Source: Stenotrophomonas maltophilia (GTDB lineage Bacteria; Pseudomonadota; Gammaproteobacteria; Xanthomonadales; Xanthomonadaceae). From it: a DNA stretch of 37,854 bases. The notes under the pieces are model-generated. The model saw only the letters and a list, made by a program, of their open reading frames with translations, was not told the origin of the DNA and did not search any database. Shown one piece after another: positions 8,651 to 19,137 of the stretch. Position 1 is the stretch's first letter. Every line of letters starts with the position of its first letter. Made by a program: the position numbers and the translations under genes. Location of the stretch: assembly GCF_013464485.1 (NCBI RefSeq), contig NZ_RAUX01000001.1, positions 195,497 to 233,350 on the forward strand. Reading direction: 5' to 3'.

Positions 8651-9988
8651 ATGAAGTACCTCACCGTCGTCTACTACGATACGTTCGCCCGCTTCTTCTC
8701 CGCCATTGAAGATGAAGTCAGACTGCGGGACGGTGAGGCCGAGTTCCTCCACCTTGCGTTGTTTCCGAGCGCCTACCTCTATCTGGCGCTTGAGCGGAAG
8801 GCGGTCCGTCTGCTTCCCTGGGAGGCGACAAAAGCCTCGTCGGCAGTCGCTTCGGTCGAAGCCGCCGAACTGGATCGCATCGGCGCGTATCACTCGTACA
8901 TCCTTTCGGGGGCGGGCAAAGGGGCTGACCTGCGCGTGCGCGAACGCGCGGCGAAGTATGTCAACGCGGTATCGGAGATCCTTCGTGAATTCCGTCCGGA
9001 CCGCGTCATCATGTCAGGTGACACCCGGATTGCCTGCGAGGCGCTATCGTTCTGCCTGGCCCGTGACTGGCCCGATGTTCCGAAGTTCCACTTCGAGCAG
9101 GGGCCGGGAGGGACGACGATCCTCGATTCTGCTGGCGTGAACGCGAATTGCTCCTTCAGATATGAAGTCGCCAGTCTCACCGGAGAGGGGTACTCCGCGG
9201 AGATCCCGCCGAGGCGCAGGCGCTTCAAGCGAAATCCTGTATTCAGAGGGTGCGACTACCTCTTAAGTGGGGTGCTGAAAGCAGTCTCTCGTCTTCCTGC
9301 CGAGTGGGAGACCTTGCCAATGCCACGGTGCCCAGAGCAAAGATATGCTGCTTGTATGGAGGAGAAGCATGTTGACGGAACTGCCGAAGGTCCCAGTGTA
9401 TTGGTGGCGCTGCAGGTTCCCGACGATGCCAACAACATCCATCACAATCCGCTGGAGCTGGGTGACGCGCAATTCGTCGAAATGGTGATACTAGCCGTTA
9501 GGCAACTTGGCGGACGGGTTGTCGTCAGAGAGCATCCTTTGTATCGACGCAAGTACAGTGCCTCACTGTATGAGCTGATCTCGACCACGTCTGATGTTGT
9601 ACTTTCAGGCGGGGAGCTGAAAGATGACCTCGCTTTGGCAGCCGTAGTGATTACAGTCAATTCGACCACCGGGTTTGATGCGTACATGGCCGGCGTCCCT
9701 TCGATCTTGTTGGGGCGTGCTTTCTACGATCACCTTCCGGGAATAGTCCGGGTGCAGACTGCTTCAGATCTCGAAGGGGCGATCAGGTCCATTCAGAAGA
9801 GGGATGCGGTCGATATGTTCTTTGGTTGCGAACCCGCAAGAATTGTTGCAGAGATGAGGGAACGCTTCTTAATTGATGGGCATTTGCTTGATGCCGAGCT
9901 CGTTGCTCCTTCGAGCATTGCGAGCATCATTCATGGTGGCAGCCGCACCCTTGATCGTCCACGTGGCGACAGGCCGGTGATCAAATGA
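8651..9988 (+). CDS. KpsS/Capsule_synth-like (PF05159) protein, candidate Kdo transferase
   Basis: A 445-residue protein with the hallmarks of the KpsS/KpsC capsule family. These include a DRVIMSGDTR strand, FHFEQGPGGTTILD followed by GVNANCS, a VVREHP motif, and the C-terminal NSTTGFDAYMAGVPSILLG-AFYD block. KpsS and KpsC are retaining beta-Kdo transferases that normally build the Kdo linker of ABC-transporter capsules. Here the gene sits in a Wzx/Wzy cluster that also carries kdsA, kdsC and kdsD, so transfer of Kdo or a related ulosonic acid into the repeat unit is plausible. No export signal is seen. The ATG at 8651 lacks a strong ribosome site. The gene overlaps wzx by four bases (ATGA). 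The family is fairly sure; the exact sugar is inferred. Confidence 0.7.
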   Translation: MKYLTVVYYDTFARFFSAIEDEVRLRDGEAEFLHLALFPSAYLYLALERKAVRLLPWEATKASSAVASVEAAELDRIGAYHSYILSGAGKGADLRVRERAAKYVNAVSEILREFRPDRVIMSGDTRIACEALSFCLARDWPDVPKFHFEQGPGGTTILDSAGVNANCSFRYEVASLTGEGYSAEIPPRRRRFKRNPVFRGCDYLLSGVLKAVSRLPAEWETLPMPRCPEQRYAACMEEKHVDGTAEGPSVLVALQVPDDANNIHHNPLELGDAQFVEMVILAVRQLGGRVVVREHPLYRRKYSASLYELISTTSDVVLSGGELKDDLALAAVVITVNSTTGFDAYMAGVPSILLGRAFYDHLPGIVRVQTASDLEGAIRSIQKRDAVDMFFGCEPARIVAEMRERFLIDGHLLDAELVAPSSIASIIHGGSRTLDRPRGDRPVIK

Positions 9989-11394
9989 CGGCGAAGGGTA
10001 TCTATTGGGGGGTCGCCTCGAATCTTCTGGGTAACGCGCTGATGCTCGGCGCGACACTTTGGTTAACTCGCCTCATCAGTCCTGCGGAGTTCGGCGAGTT
10101 TCGTGTCGGCGCGAATTTCTCGACATTGGTTGTGCCGTTCCTTGCGTTGGGCGGTGAGCGTTTAATCAGTCGTCTGATTCAGAAGAGCGACAATGTGGGT
10201 GTTGCTCGGGCCATTCGCATGGTAATGACGATCGCGCTGACGGGTAGTGCTGTTCTGCTTCTGAGCTACCCATTGCTTTCCAGACATGCTTTCGCGGGTG
10301 CCGTAGGATTTCCGGTCTTTGCTCTAGGTGTGCTACTTGTTCCGCTGACCATCTGTTACAACTTGGCGAACACAATATGGCGGCATGTAGGTTCGGCTTC
10401 ACGGGCGCAAATTCATCTTAATTTCTACCAGCGTCTGCTTCGCGCACCGTTGCTAATTGCTTTCGCATGGTTGCATCCGACAGCTGTCTCTGCGTCTGCC
10501 GCGATGTTCATCGCGCAGGGGACCTCGACATTTCAGCTCTGGAGATATATCCGTGAGGCACTGAAAACCGAAGGGGCTCTCGGGAATTCGATTGTCCGAA
10601 GCAGATCGTTTATTGGTGATATGTTAGTAATCGGCTTGCCGATAGCGCTACTTGCTGCAGTCGACAGGTTGGATGTACTGATCGTCAATGCCGTGATGGG
10701 AGTCGAGACTGCGGGCGAGTACGACCTGATCTATATGCTCGCATTGACCGCGATGTTTCCGGCAATGGCGATGTCCAAGACGTCCGAGCCGCTGTTGCTT
10801 TCGTTGCGCGACGATCCTGGCCGGCAACGGCGTGTCCGCTCGCTGCAGATCAGGACTTTGCTGTTGTCCTGCACTGCGCTGGTTGGAATTGCGGTGATCT
10901 CCCCGTTCATTCCAATGGTGCTTGGCGTGGCAGGTTCCGACTTCCCTTCCGCGGTTCTGGTTCTATCCGCAGGATTGGCCTTGTCCAGTGTGTGTGGGCC
11001 GGTTCTTGAATACATGCAGATCAACGGGCGGGCCAATGTTACGTTGCTGCTCGCCATGACCTTGATGGGATTCTTCATCTGGATGAAGTGGTTGGCAGCA
11101 AGCGCGGACAGCCTGGTGCTATTCGCATTTCTCGGCGGGCTGTTTTATCTCGTGCTACGTCTCGTTCTGGCGGCCTATGTCTTCTTCGTGGATCGCGTTC
11201 TGCTCACCAACCCGTATGCGCTTGCGATTGCGGTGCTCTTCTATGGGCTTCTGGCGACCTGGATCTTGAGTGGTGAGCACATGCACAAGGTGGCTATGTT
11301 AAAGCTCTCGTTGCGTGATATCGCGGCTGAGAGGGCGAGTTATTGCATAGATCCCGCTGATCGAAATAACCGAATTTTCTATTATTCAGTTTAA
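9985..11394 (+). CDS. wzx: Wzx-type lipid-linked oligosaccharide flippase
   Basis: A 469-residue, very hydrophobic polytopic membrane protein with the MATE/MOP flippase layout of about 12 helices. The opening GIYWGVASNLLGNALMLGAT followed by RLISPAEFGEFRVG is typical of polysaccharide-exporting flippases. It would flip the undecaprenyl-PP repeat unit from the cytoplasmic to the periplasmic face for Wzy. Its start overlaps the KpsS-like gene by four bases. A run of six G occurs a few codons after the start (10007-10012). Base composition is lower in GC than in the flanking genes, as is common for wzx and wzy. The terminal 40 residues are hydrophilic. Confidence 0.88.
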   Translation: MTAKGIYWGVASNLLGNALMLGATLWLTRLISPAEFGEFRVGANFSTLVVPFLALGGERLISRLIQKSDNVGVARAIRMVMTIALTGSAVLLLSYPLLSRHAFAGAVGFPVFALGVLLVPLTICYNLANTIWRHVGSASRAQIHLNFYQRLLRAPLLIAFAWLHPTAVSASAAMFIAQGTSTFQLWRYIREALKTEGALGNSIVRSRSFIGDMLVIGLPIALLAAVDRLDVLIVNAVMGVETAGEYDLIYMLALTAMFPAMAMSKTSEPLLLSLRDDPGRQRRVRSLQIRTLLLSCTALVGIAVISPFIPMVLGVAGSDFPSAVLVLSAGLALSSVCGPVLEYMQINGRANVTLLLAMTLMGFFIWMKWLAASADSLVLFAFLGGLFYLVLRLVLAAYVFFVDRVLLTNPYALAIAVLFYGLLATWILSGEHMHKVAMLKLSLRDIAAERASYCIDPADRNNRIFYYSV

Positions 11395-11419
11395 CTATTC
11401 TGGTGTCGGAGGTCCGGGA

Positions 11420-12394
11420 GTGCGATTCTCTTCTGGCATTGTTGAGGGTTCCAGTATTGGAAAGATTGGCGGTATGCGCCTCTTTCTGAGGGCCTGCTTG
11501 TTCTTGTTGTTGGTCGGCCTGTATGTGTTCAAGTATGATGGAAACGATTATTCCATGTATGAGAACTACTACAATTCGGGAATCAGCTTTGAGGTTGGTT
11601 ACGAAATTATTGCTACTCTGGTGAAGGTCGGAGGGTATGATTTCAAGTATTTCTATGGCATATATAGTGCCCTCAATCTGTTCTTGTTCTGCATGCTATG
11701 TCGTTGGCGGACGGAGAGAATGCTTCTCGCGCTTATTCCGTTGATGCTCTTCCCAGGGCTTCCATTGAATACTGTCAGGCAGTTCACCGCAGGTCTGATC
11801 TGTGCGCTGGCATACGATAGGTTCTATCCTCAGCAGAACAGGAAATTTGCTCTTCTTGTGCTGTTGGCTAGCCAATTTCATATATCCGCAGTGCTGTTCC
11901 TAATTCCTCTCGCGTGGAAGAGGGTTGGTGTATTTGTCGCGATTTCGGTCGTCGCAGTCGTGGCACTTGCGTACTTCAGTACCTATACCAGCTACCTCGT
12001 GAGCAAGGTGATTTATTACACCGGGGGCGCAGCTCAGTCGGCATGGTATGAGCAAGGAGCCGGAAAGTCGCTTGCATTCGTCCTGTTTGGCTTGTTGTTG
12101 CTGGGGGGGGGATTCCTATGGCGAGTCGGTGACTACAGGAAGTATATGCCAGTCCTTCTCTTGACAGCTCTCGCTATGTTTGCCTCAGCATACATGAGTA
12201 TCTTTATGCGATTCATGTACCTCTTTTTGCCGGCGATATCGGTGTGGATGTACAGCTGCTCAAGGAGGACTAAGCTGTCGGTCTTCCTTCCTCTTTTTAT
12301 TGTGGGTGTAGTTAATATTTATCTGGTTGTTGCGGTTTGGGGTGATGGATCGTATCAGCACAGGAATCATCTTCTGGAATATCTGCTTATGTAG
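11420..12394 (+). CDS. wzy: EpsG-family Wzy-like polysaccharide polymerase
   Basis: A 324-residue polytopic inner-membrane protein of the EpsG (PF14897) type. The family pattern is visible: GNDYSMYENYYNSG after the first helix, then NTVRQFTAGLICALAY and LLASQFHISAVLF, the conserved RQ and FH(I)S signatures. Such proteins polymerise flipped repeat units in the periplasm. The GTG start at 11420 has GGAGG seven bases upstream. Codon use and composition are AT-rich (22 of 60 bases G/C at 11641-11700). The coding sequence contains nine consecutive G at 12103-12111 (residues LLGGGF), a possible slipped-strand site. In the state seen here the frame is intact. Confidence 0.83.
   Translation: MRFSSGIVEGSSIGKIGGMRLFLRACLFLLLVGLYVFKYDGNDYSMYENYYNSGISFEVGYEIIATLVKVGGYDFKYFYGIYSALNLFLFCMLCRWRTERMLLALIPLMLFPGLPLNTVRQFTAGLICALAYDRFYPQQNRKFALLVLLASQFHISAVLFLIPLAWKRVGVFVAISVVAVVALAYFSTYTSYLVSKVIYYTGGAAQSAWYEQGAGKSLAFVLFGLLLLGGGFLWRVGDYRKYMPVLLLTALAMFASAYMSIFMRFMYLFLPAISVWMYSCSRRTKLSVFLPLFIVGVVNIYLVVAVWGDGSYQHRNHLLEYLLM
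12103..12111 (+). repeat. Nine-base poly-G tract inside wzy
   Basis: An uninterrupted run of nine G lies in the coding sequence of the polymerase. Loss or gain of one G would shift the frame and truncate the C-terminal third. Tracts of this length in surface-polysaccharide genes are classical phase-variation (contingency) sites in other bacteria. Whether it varies here cannot be told from one sequence. Confidence 0.75.
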
Positions 12395-12479
12395 CAGGGA
12401 TGGCTATCGGGTTCTGCGGAGATTTTATGCGTGGGCTGGACTCCCTGTCGTCATCTGTTTGCGGTTTTGAGGGAAGATT

Positions 12480-13906
<1,427 letters not shown>

Positions 13907-13907
13907 C

Positions 13908-14459
13908 ATGGAATCGGCGAAGTACCGGGGGCCGATCAAGCTGGTCCTGTTCGACGTGGACGGCGTACTGACTGATGGTGGCCTGCACATCGATGGCAAG
14001 GGCGAGCAGTTCAAGACGTTCAACGTCCGCGATGGCCTGGCCGTTGCATTGCTGCGTGTGCATGGCATCCGGTGTGGCGTGCTGTCGGGCAAGGCGAGCC
14101 CCTCCCTGGACTTCCGGATCCAGCAACTGGGCATGGATGTGGCGGTGACCGGTCGCCTCGAAAAGCTCGATGCGTTGGCCGCCATCTGCAGGGATCTTGG
14201 AATCAACGAGACCGAGATCGCCTATGTGGGGGACGACGTCGTGGACCTGCCGTTGGCGGGACGGGTAGGGCGCTTCTACGCGCCTTCCGACGCGCATCCG
14301 CTGGTGTTGGCAGCCGCTGACGTGGTTGCAGACGCACAGGGCGGACGTGGCGTCGGGCGCGAGGTGGCCGAGCGTGTTCTTGCCGAAGGCGGGGTGGACC
14401 TGCCTGCAGCATACGCGCCCCTCATTGCAGGATGGAACGCCGCTGGAGCGGTGCAGTAG
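13908..14459 (+). CDS. kdsC: Kdo-8-phosphate phosphatase (HAD superfamily)
   Basis: A 183-residue C0-type HAD phosphatase that hydrolyses Kdo-8-P to Kdo. The nucleophile and acid are Asp16 and Asp18 in FDVDGVLTDG, the third motif is in LSGKASP, and the metal-binding block is YVGDDVVDLP. GRGVGREVAERVL follows, as in KdsC. The ATG at 13908 starts one base after the kdsA stop, so the two are tightly coupled. It acts between KdsA and the CMP-Kdo synthetase KdsB, which is absent from this window. Confidence 0.93.
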   Translation: MESAKYRGPIKLVLFDVDGVLTDGGLHIDGKGEQFKTFNVRDGLAVALLRVHGIRCGVLSGKASPSLDFRIQQLGMDVAVTGRLEKLDALAAICRDLGINETEIAYVGDDVVDLPLAGRVGRFYAPSDAHPLVLAAADVVADAQGGRGVGREVAERVLAEGGVDLPAAYAPLIAGWNAAGAVQ

Positions 14460-14532
14460 CCGGCGCAGGGTTGCGCGGGTAAGCGCAGCGCACGCAGGTG
14501 CTCTGCGAATTATCATCAGAAGGAAACAAGGT

Positions 14533-15480
14533 ATGTCCTCCGTCGTATCAGTCGTCGATCACATTGCATCGGCCAAGCGCGTCCTGCAGATCGAGGCATC
14601 GGCTGTCGCCGCGCTCGCCGACAGGCTCGATGGGCAGTTCACCCAGGCCGTGGAACAGGTGCTGGGTTCGCAGGGCCGGGTCATCATCTGCGGCATGGGC
14701 AAATCGGGAATCATCGGGCGCAAGATCGCTGCGACGTTGGCCAGCACGGGTACCCCCAGCTTTTTCATGCACCCGGGTGAAGCGTTCCATGGTGATCTTG
14801 GCATGGTCACCGCCACCGATGTATTCGTGGCGATCTCCTACTCCGGCGAAACCGAAGAGGTGGTGAAGCTGCTGCCCTTCCTGAAGGACAACGGCAACTT
14901 CCTCGTGGCGATCACCGGTCGTGCGACGTCCACGTTGGCCCAGGCCGCGGATTGCCACTTGGATGCGGGTGTTTCGCAGGAAGCCTGCCCGCTTGCATTG
15001 GCACCCACTGCATCGACCACGGCAACGCTGGCGATGGGTGATGCGCTTGCAGTTGCACTGATGGAGGCTCGAGGCTTCCAGCCGGAAAATTTCGCGCGCT
15101 TCCACCCGGGTGGCTCGCTGGGCCGGCGCCTGCTGTCGCGCGTGGAGCACGAGATGGTTGCTGGCGATCTGCCGGTGGTGGACGCAGCAGCAACGATGAT
15201 GGACGTATTGCAGGCCATTACCCGCTCCAGCCTCGGCCTGGCGATCGTACGGGCCGGCACCAGCTACGCGATCATTACCGATGGCGACGTTCGCCGCGCG
15301 CTCGAGCGTCATGGCCGCGAGGTGTTTGATAAGTCCGCGGCCGAGCTGATGACCGCCTCACCTGCCCAGGTGAGCGTAGGGACGCGGGTTGAGGATGCGC
15401 TGGTGCTGATGGAGCGGCGGCGGATCTCGTCGTTGCTGGTGTTCGACGGCGACGTGCTGGCCGGTGTGTTCAAGAAGTAG
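14533..15480 (+). CDS. kdsD: Arabinose-5-phosphate isomerase (KdsD/KpsF family)
   Basis: A 315-residue protein with an N-terminal SIS domain and two C-terminal CBS domains. It converts ribulose-5-phosphate to arabinose-5-phosphate, the KdsA substrate. Residues matching the described catalytic set of KdsD are present: Lys57 in GMGKSG, Glu109 in SGETEE, Glu150 and His191 in RFHPGGSLG. ATG 14533 has AAGGA upstream and starts at the usual family position; the open frame extends back to 14326 without family likeness. The protein is slightly short: the second CBS domain stops at DVLAGVFKK, about a dozen residues before the usual HMHDLLRAG-type end. It is the last gene of the operon and is followed by a strong hairpin. 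Confidence 0.93.
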   Translation: MSSVVSVVDHIASAKRVLQIEASAVAALADRLDGQFTQAVEQVLGSQGRVIICGMGKSGIIGRKIAATLASTGTPSFFMHPGEAFHGDLGMVTATDVFVAISYSGETEEVVKLLPFLKDNGNFLVAITGRATSTLAQAADCHLDAGVSQEACPLALAPTASTTATLAMGDALAVALMEARGFQPENFARFHPGGSLGRRLLSRVEHEMVAGDLPVVDAAATMMDVLQAITRSSLGLAIVRAGTSYAIITDGDVRRALERHGREVFDKSAAELMTASPAQVSVGTRVEDALVLMERRRISSLLVFDGDVLAGVFKK

Positions 15481-15487
15481 AAAGAGG

Positions 15488-15510
15488 AAGGCGCCCTTGC
15501 AGGGCGCCTT
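15488..15510. terminator. Bidirectional hairpin terminator between convergent operons
   Basis: A perfect 10-bp inverted repeat (AAGGCGCCCT / AGGGCGCCTT) with a three-base loop lies eight bases after the kdsD stop and 16 bases beyond the yjbH-like stop. The ends of the stem supply A/T tracts on each strand, although no long T-run follows. Its position between converging operons fits a shared terminator. Confidence 0.8.
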
Positions 15511-15525
15511 CGTTCTGTGGCGGTA

Positions 15526-17667
15526 TCATTTCGCAATGGCGTCGAAGTTTCGGTAGAAAAACTCCGAGTCGCGCTCGGATGTCAGCTGGTAAAGGCTGTG
15601 GGAGTGCGAGAGGCGGGCACCACCGTCCCGGTACAACGGGTTCCACATGAAATCGGCGCGGGCACGGGTCGAGCGCGGCAGCATGAAGTCGAAAGGCACC
15701 GAGAAGTAGATGCCCTTGTCGAAGCTGCCTTCGCCGAAGTCCTTGGATGAAACGTCGGTCTTGGTGGCGTAGGCGCCCATGGTCACGCCATTGTCGAACA
15801 TGCGTGCAACGGACACGGTTGCACCCCAGTCCTTGGCGAGATATCGACCTGCGCTGACCGCGCTGATCAGGCGCCGCTGGTCACCCCACAGGTAATAGAG
15901 CGTGGCATGGCCCGTGGTCACGCTGTAGTCGCGGAAGCTGAAGCGCTGGTCGAAATCGCGCTGCTTGACCCAGTTCAGCTCGGCGCCCAACGCCCAGCGT
16001 TCGTCCATCGGGCGATAGAGGACTTCGCCGCCGACGCCGCCATACATGTACTCCAGCATGCCGGCATAGGCCATGCCGTACAGGTCACGGCCGAGCTGCT
16101 TCGTGCCGGTCAGCTGCAGGTTGGGCAGGGTGAAGTCCGAGGTAGTGAGATACTGGCGCACATAGGTACGCACGCGCGGAAGCCGGCTGGGGGCGTCGTA
16201 CTTGAATTTGTCGTAGTTGTTATAGGCGTTGTAGCTGGCCGTGCCGCTCAGCCAGAGGTTTTCGTTGAAGCGGAAGGTGGCGCCGTACATCCCAGCTACC
16301 TGGAACAGGATGAAGCCGTCGGGGCCGCCCACACTCTGCCGGTAGCCGACGTTGAACGCACCGTCGAAGCGCTTCAGCGGGGCTTCGTACAGCGTTTCCG
16401 AGCGCCTTGCATACGGGGCGTTCATTTCGACATGGCGGCTGACGGTCGCCAGGTCCGTGCGGTCGTCCAGGTACTGGTTGAACGTCTTGCGTTCGAGGCT
16501 GGTCTCGACAACCGGGAGGCCCAGGCGAACGTTGCGCAATGTCCACCAGCTGACATCGGGAGGCGTCTGCGGATCAAGAATGCGTGCCGCACGACCAATG
16601 CCCTGTGCCGGGTAGATGAAGCGACGCTGCTCGGCACTGACGATCAGCTCCTGGCCGCTTCGATCAATGCGCTTCACCCGCAGGCCGGCGTTCTCCTCCA
16701 GCTCCTGGGCAATGGATGACCAGTCGGTGGGTGTTGTCGCCGAGGTTGTGGCGACCGTCTGCGGCTCGCCCTGCGCTGCAGGGTTGCGGCCAATCGGGGG
16801 CGGGTCCATGAGCTTGGTCATGGGCTTGGCCTGGGCAAGGTTGGATCGCAGCGTGATGCCGACCATGGCGGTGTTCCCGCGCTCCCAGCCCAGGTGCAGC
16901 AACACGTTGTCGTTCACCGCAAAAACGGCACCCAGATTGATGGGCGAGGACTGCTTCTGGTTGTTGCGCTGCGGCTCGTTGCGATAGTCGTTGCCGTCGT
17001 ACTCGAGCTTCAGTTGCAGGCGGTCCCAGGGGGTCTGGTAGCTGACGCCGCCAAATACGCCCAGCCGGCCGCGGAACATCGCGCTGGTATTGAAGTCGCC
17101 CGGTGTATTGACGCCGGGGCGTTCCTTGAAGCGGTCGTCGATCGCGCCCAGTGGATTGTCCAGGTCGCCACGGTTGCCGATATAGCCGGTTGCCACACCG
17201 AGGCTTGCGTCGAACGCGCCGAAGCGCTTGCTGGCAACGACGTACTCGCTTGAAAACAACCCGGTGCCGCCAAGATCGCGCGCGCCGACGGACACTTCCG
17301 GGAGCCAGCGTCCTTCCTGCCACAGGCGCAGCTTCAGGTCGATCGACTTGTCCTTGTAATTCTGGTCGCCGCTGAGCCACTGCGAGCCATAACGGCGATT
17401 GGCAACCGAAATGTAACGGAAGGAGCCTTCCACCCACGGCAGGGGCTGCATGACCACCGTGTACCGGCTGTACGGCGAGGTGTGGCTTGCGGTAAGGCTG
17501 AGCTCGCCTTCTTCGCTCATGCGCGCGGAGGGGGTCTGCAGCAGGCCGATACCGCCCCAGTCGCTGGCGGTGGGGGCGGGAGCTTCCTGGGCATACAGGG
17601 CTGCGCTGATGCTGAGGCTCAACAGGGCGGCGCCAGCGCGAGCCAGCGGCAATCGATTACGGCACAT
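15526..17667 (-). CDS. yjbH: YjbH/GfcD-like outer-membrane exopolysaccharide protein
   Basis: A 713-residue exported protein of the YjbH/GfcD family. The signal peptide covers about residues 1-26 (ending ALYA). The mature start SDWGGIGLLQTPSARMSEEGELSLTAS is the hallmark of the family. Alternating aromatic strands through the chain indicate one or two outer-membrane beta-barrels. In Escherichia coli YjbEFGH and GfcABCDE are needed for making or exporting exopolysaccharide or group 4 capsule. ATG 17667 overlaps the upstream stop by one base (TGATG); a TTG at 17670 is also in frame. It is the last gene of the operon. Confidence 0.88.
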   Translation of the reverse strand: MCRNRLPLARAGAALLSLSISAALYAQEAPAPTASDWGGIGLLQTPSARMSEEGELSLTASHTSPYSRYTVVMQPLPWVEGSFRYISVANRRYGSQWLSGDQNYKDKSIDLKLRLWQEGRWLPEVSVGARDLGGTGLFSSEYVVASKRFGAFDASLGVATGYIGNRGDLDNPLGAIDDRFKERPGVNTPGDFNTSAMFRGRLGVFGGVSYQTPWDRLQLKLEYDGNDYRNEPQRNNQKQSSPINLGAVFAVNDNVLLHLGWERGNTAMVGITLRSNLAQAKPMTKLMDPPPIGRNPAAQGEPQTVATTSATTPTDWSSIAQELEENAGLRVKRIDRSGQELIVSAEQRRFIYPAQGIGRAARILDPQTPPDVSWWTLRNVRLGLPVVETSLERKTFNQYLDDRTDLATVSRHVEMNAPYARRSETLYEAPLKRFDGAFNVGYRQSVGGPDGFILFQVAGMYGATFRFNENLWLSGTASYNAYNNYDKFKYDAPSRLPRVRTYVRQYLTTSDFTLPNLQLTGTKQLGRDLYGMAYAGMLEYMYGGVGGEVLYRPMDERWALGAELNWVKQRDFDQRFSFRDYSVTTGHATLYYLWGDQRRLISAVSAGRYLAKDWGATVSVARMFDNGVTMGAYATKTDVSSKDFGEGSFDKGIYFSVPFDFMLPRSTRARADFMWNPLYRDGGARLSHSHSLYQLTSERDSEFFYRNFDAIAK

Positions 17668-18440
17668 CAATCTGGAACTCCCGGCGCGTCCAGCACCTGG
17701 GTGGCGAGGAAGCGCGCGGCTTCATCGTTGATATCGGGGGTGGCGGACCGGACGGCAGATCCCACGATGGGAACGTAGATCACCGCTCCGGGCGCCAGCG
17801 TTGTCCGTGCGCTACGGTTCCACAGCGCAATGCCGATCTTCGTGATCCGGCCATCGGGCTGGATCACATACAGGTCGTCCGGACTGGCTGCGGGCAGCAG
17901 CTCGCATTGGTTGCGGTAGCTGCGCGCATCCTGCATTGCAGCGTGCGGCAACGAGCACGAATGGAGGACGGCACCCACGATGGTCACTGTCTCTGGCCGC
18001 GATGGGTAGATCAGTCGATCTCCTGCGCGGGCCGGCCGATCCTGCGGGCGATCGGCTTCCAGGGAGCGCGGCTCGAGCAGTTGCGGTTCGCGCCCGGTAA
18101 TGGGAAGTGCGCCGAATTCGCGGGCCATCCGGGACGCTGCGTCGGCGATCTCTGGCGCATCTTCAAGCGCTGCCAGTGTTTCCAGGTCGAACAGCAGTCC
18201 CGCTTTCAGGCGTGCCTGTGCTTCGACGCTGTTCGTGCGAAGCAGCGCGGCGCCCGCCATGTAGGCATGCTCGTCCGGTGCGGCGGCAAGGGCTGCCGCG
18301 CTGAGCCGGGCATCGCTTGCAAGGATGTGGGGTCCCGGCGAGCGAACGTTTCCGAAGGCTTCCACCTGGATGGGAGAGGCCGCTTGGCCCGTGCTGGCGA
18401 GTAGAGCGCCAAGGGCCATCACGATCAGTTGCGGCTTCAT
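17667..18440 (-). CDS. yjbG: GfcC/YjbG-like periplasmic capsule assembly protein
   Basis: A 257-residue secreted protein with a clear signal peptide (MKPQLIVMALGALLASTGQA). The body matches the GfcC (YjbG) pattern: a first beta-grasp-like part with VEAFGNVRSPGPH, a helical middle (FDLETLAALEDAP...), and a second part with RLIYPSRPETVTIVGAVLHSCSL...YVPIVG. GfcC acts in the periplasm in assembly or export of group 4-type capsule; its fold is related to domains of Wza. The long frame reaches 18524, but ATG 18440 is right because it starts the signal peptide and overlaps the upstream stop (ATGA). Confidence 0.85.
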   Translation of the reverse strand: MKPQLIVMALGALLASTGQAASPIQVEAFGNVRSPGPHILASDARLSAAALAAAPDEHAYMAGAALLRTNSVEAQARLKAGLLFDLETLAALEDAPEIADAASRMAREFGALPITGREPQLLEPRSLEADRPQDRPARAGDRLIYPSRPETVTIVGAVLHSCSLPHAAMQDARSYRNQCELLPAASPDDLYVIQPDGRITKIGIALWNRSARTTLAPGAVIYVPIVGSAVRSATPDINDEAARFLATQVLDAPGVPD

Positions 18441-19126
18441 CGGGGTTGCAGGTCCGGCGAATAGGGTTTGAGCTGGATGATCTCCAGATGGGCATCCGGC
18501 GCGATGGCCTGGCGGCTTTTCCATATGAAGCCGCTGGACGGGTCCGCCCAGTAGTGGTTCTGCTGCTTCCAGCCGTCACCCCGCAGCTCCTCGCGCACGT
18601 GCAGCAGTTCGCGCGTCCGGCCCAGGATCTCGACGCTCTCCGTGCCCAGCGGGTGCAGGGTGCCGGTCACCTTCATGTTGAAGCGATAGTCCGGCATGAG
18701 GTCGTAACGTCGTTCCACGACGTCGCCATCCTTCACCTTGCGCAGGTCCAGCAGCGGGTTCGGCCCGATGATCCGCATCTGTTGCAGCTCGGGAGTACCG
18801 CCGTGGGTCGCTTCGATCAGGCCATTGCGCAGGAACACGATGCTGCGTTCGCTGCTGTACCAGGCCTGGCGGCCACCATCCACTGCGCCAAGCACCAGCA
18901 CTGCGCCGCCAGCAGGTCCGTTGACCTTGATCTGTGGATAGCGGTTGCGTGCAACGTCCTCGGCGCTGGGCTGCACATCCGGCTTGCCCTGCACGGCCAG
19001 TTGCACTGCCTTGACGCTGCTGCGACCGACAACACCGCAGCCGGTTGCAGAGACCGCGATGACGGTAGCCAGCAGGCCCAGGCGGAAACTCCGGAGCACG
19101 AGGCGGGAGAGAGCGTTCCTGCTCAT
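18437..19126 (-). CDS. yjbF: YjbF/GfcB-like lipoprotein
   Basis: A 229-residue lipoprotein of the YjbF/GfcB family. A hydrophobic leader runs to the lipobox SATGC, with Cys30 as the lipidation site. The body shows family features such as LGAVDGGRQAWYSSE, VFLRNGLIEATHGG, YDLMPDYRFNMKVTGTL and YWADPSSGFIWKSRQ. It is probably anchored in the outer membrane and works with YjbG and YjbH. ATG 19126 has GAGG six bases upstream. The open frame from TTG 19141 would add five residues and overlap the wza stop, so coupling from that TTG is a weaker alternative. Confidence 0.86.
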   Translation of the reverse strand: MSRNALSRLVLRSFRLGLLATVIAVSATGCGVVGRSSVKAVQLAVQGKPDVQPSAEDVARNRYPQIKVNGPAGGAVLVLGAVDGGRQAWYSSERSIVFLRNGLIEATHGGTPELQQMRIIGPNPLLDLRKVKDGDVVERRYDLMPDYRFNMKVTGTLHPLGTESVEILGRTRELLHVREELRGDGWKQQNHYWADPSSGFIWKSRQAIAPDAHLEIIQLKPYSPDLQPR

Positions 19127-19137
19127 CTGAAGCCTCG

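Noticed and set aside
14326-14532. A 69-residue N-terminal extension of KdsD
   Set aside because: It overlaps kdsC in another frame and has no KdsD likeness; ATG 14533 has a ribosome site.
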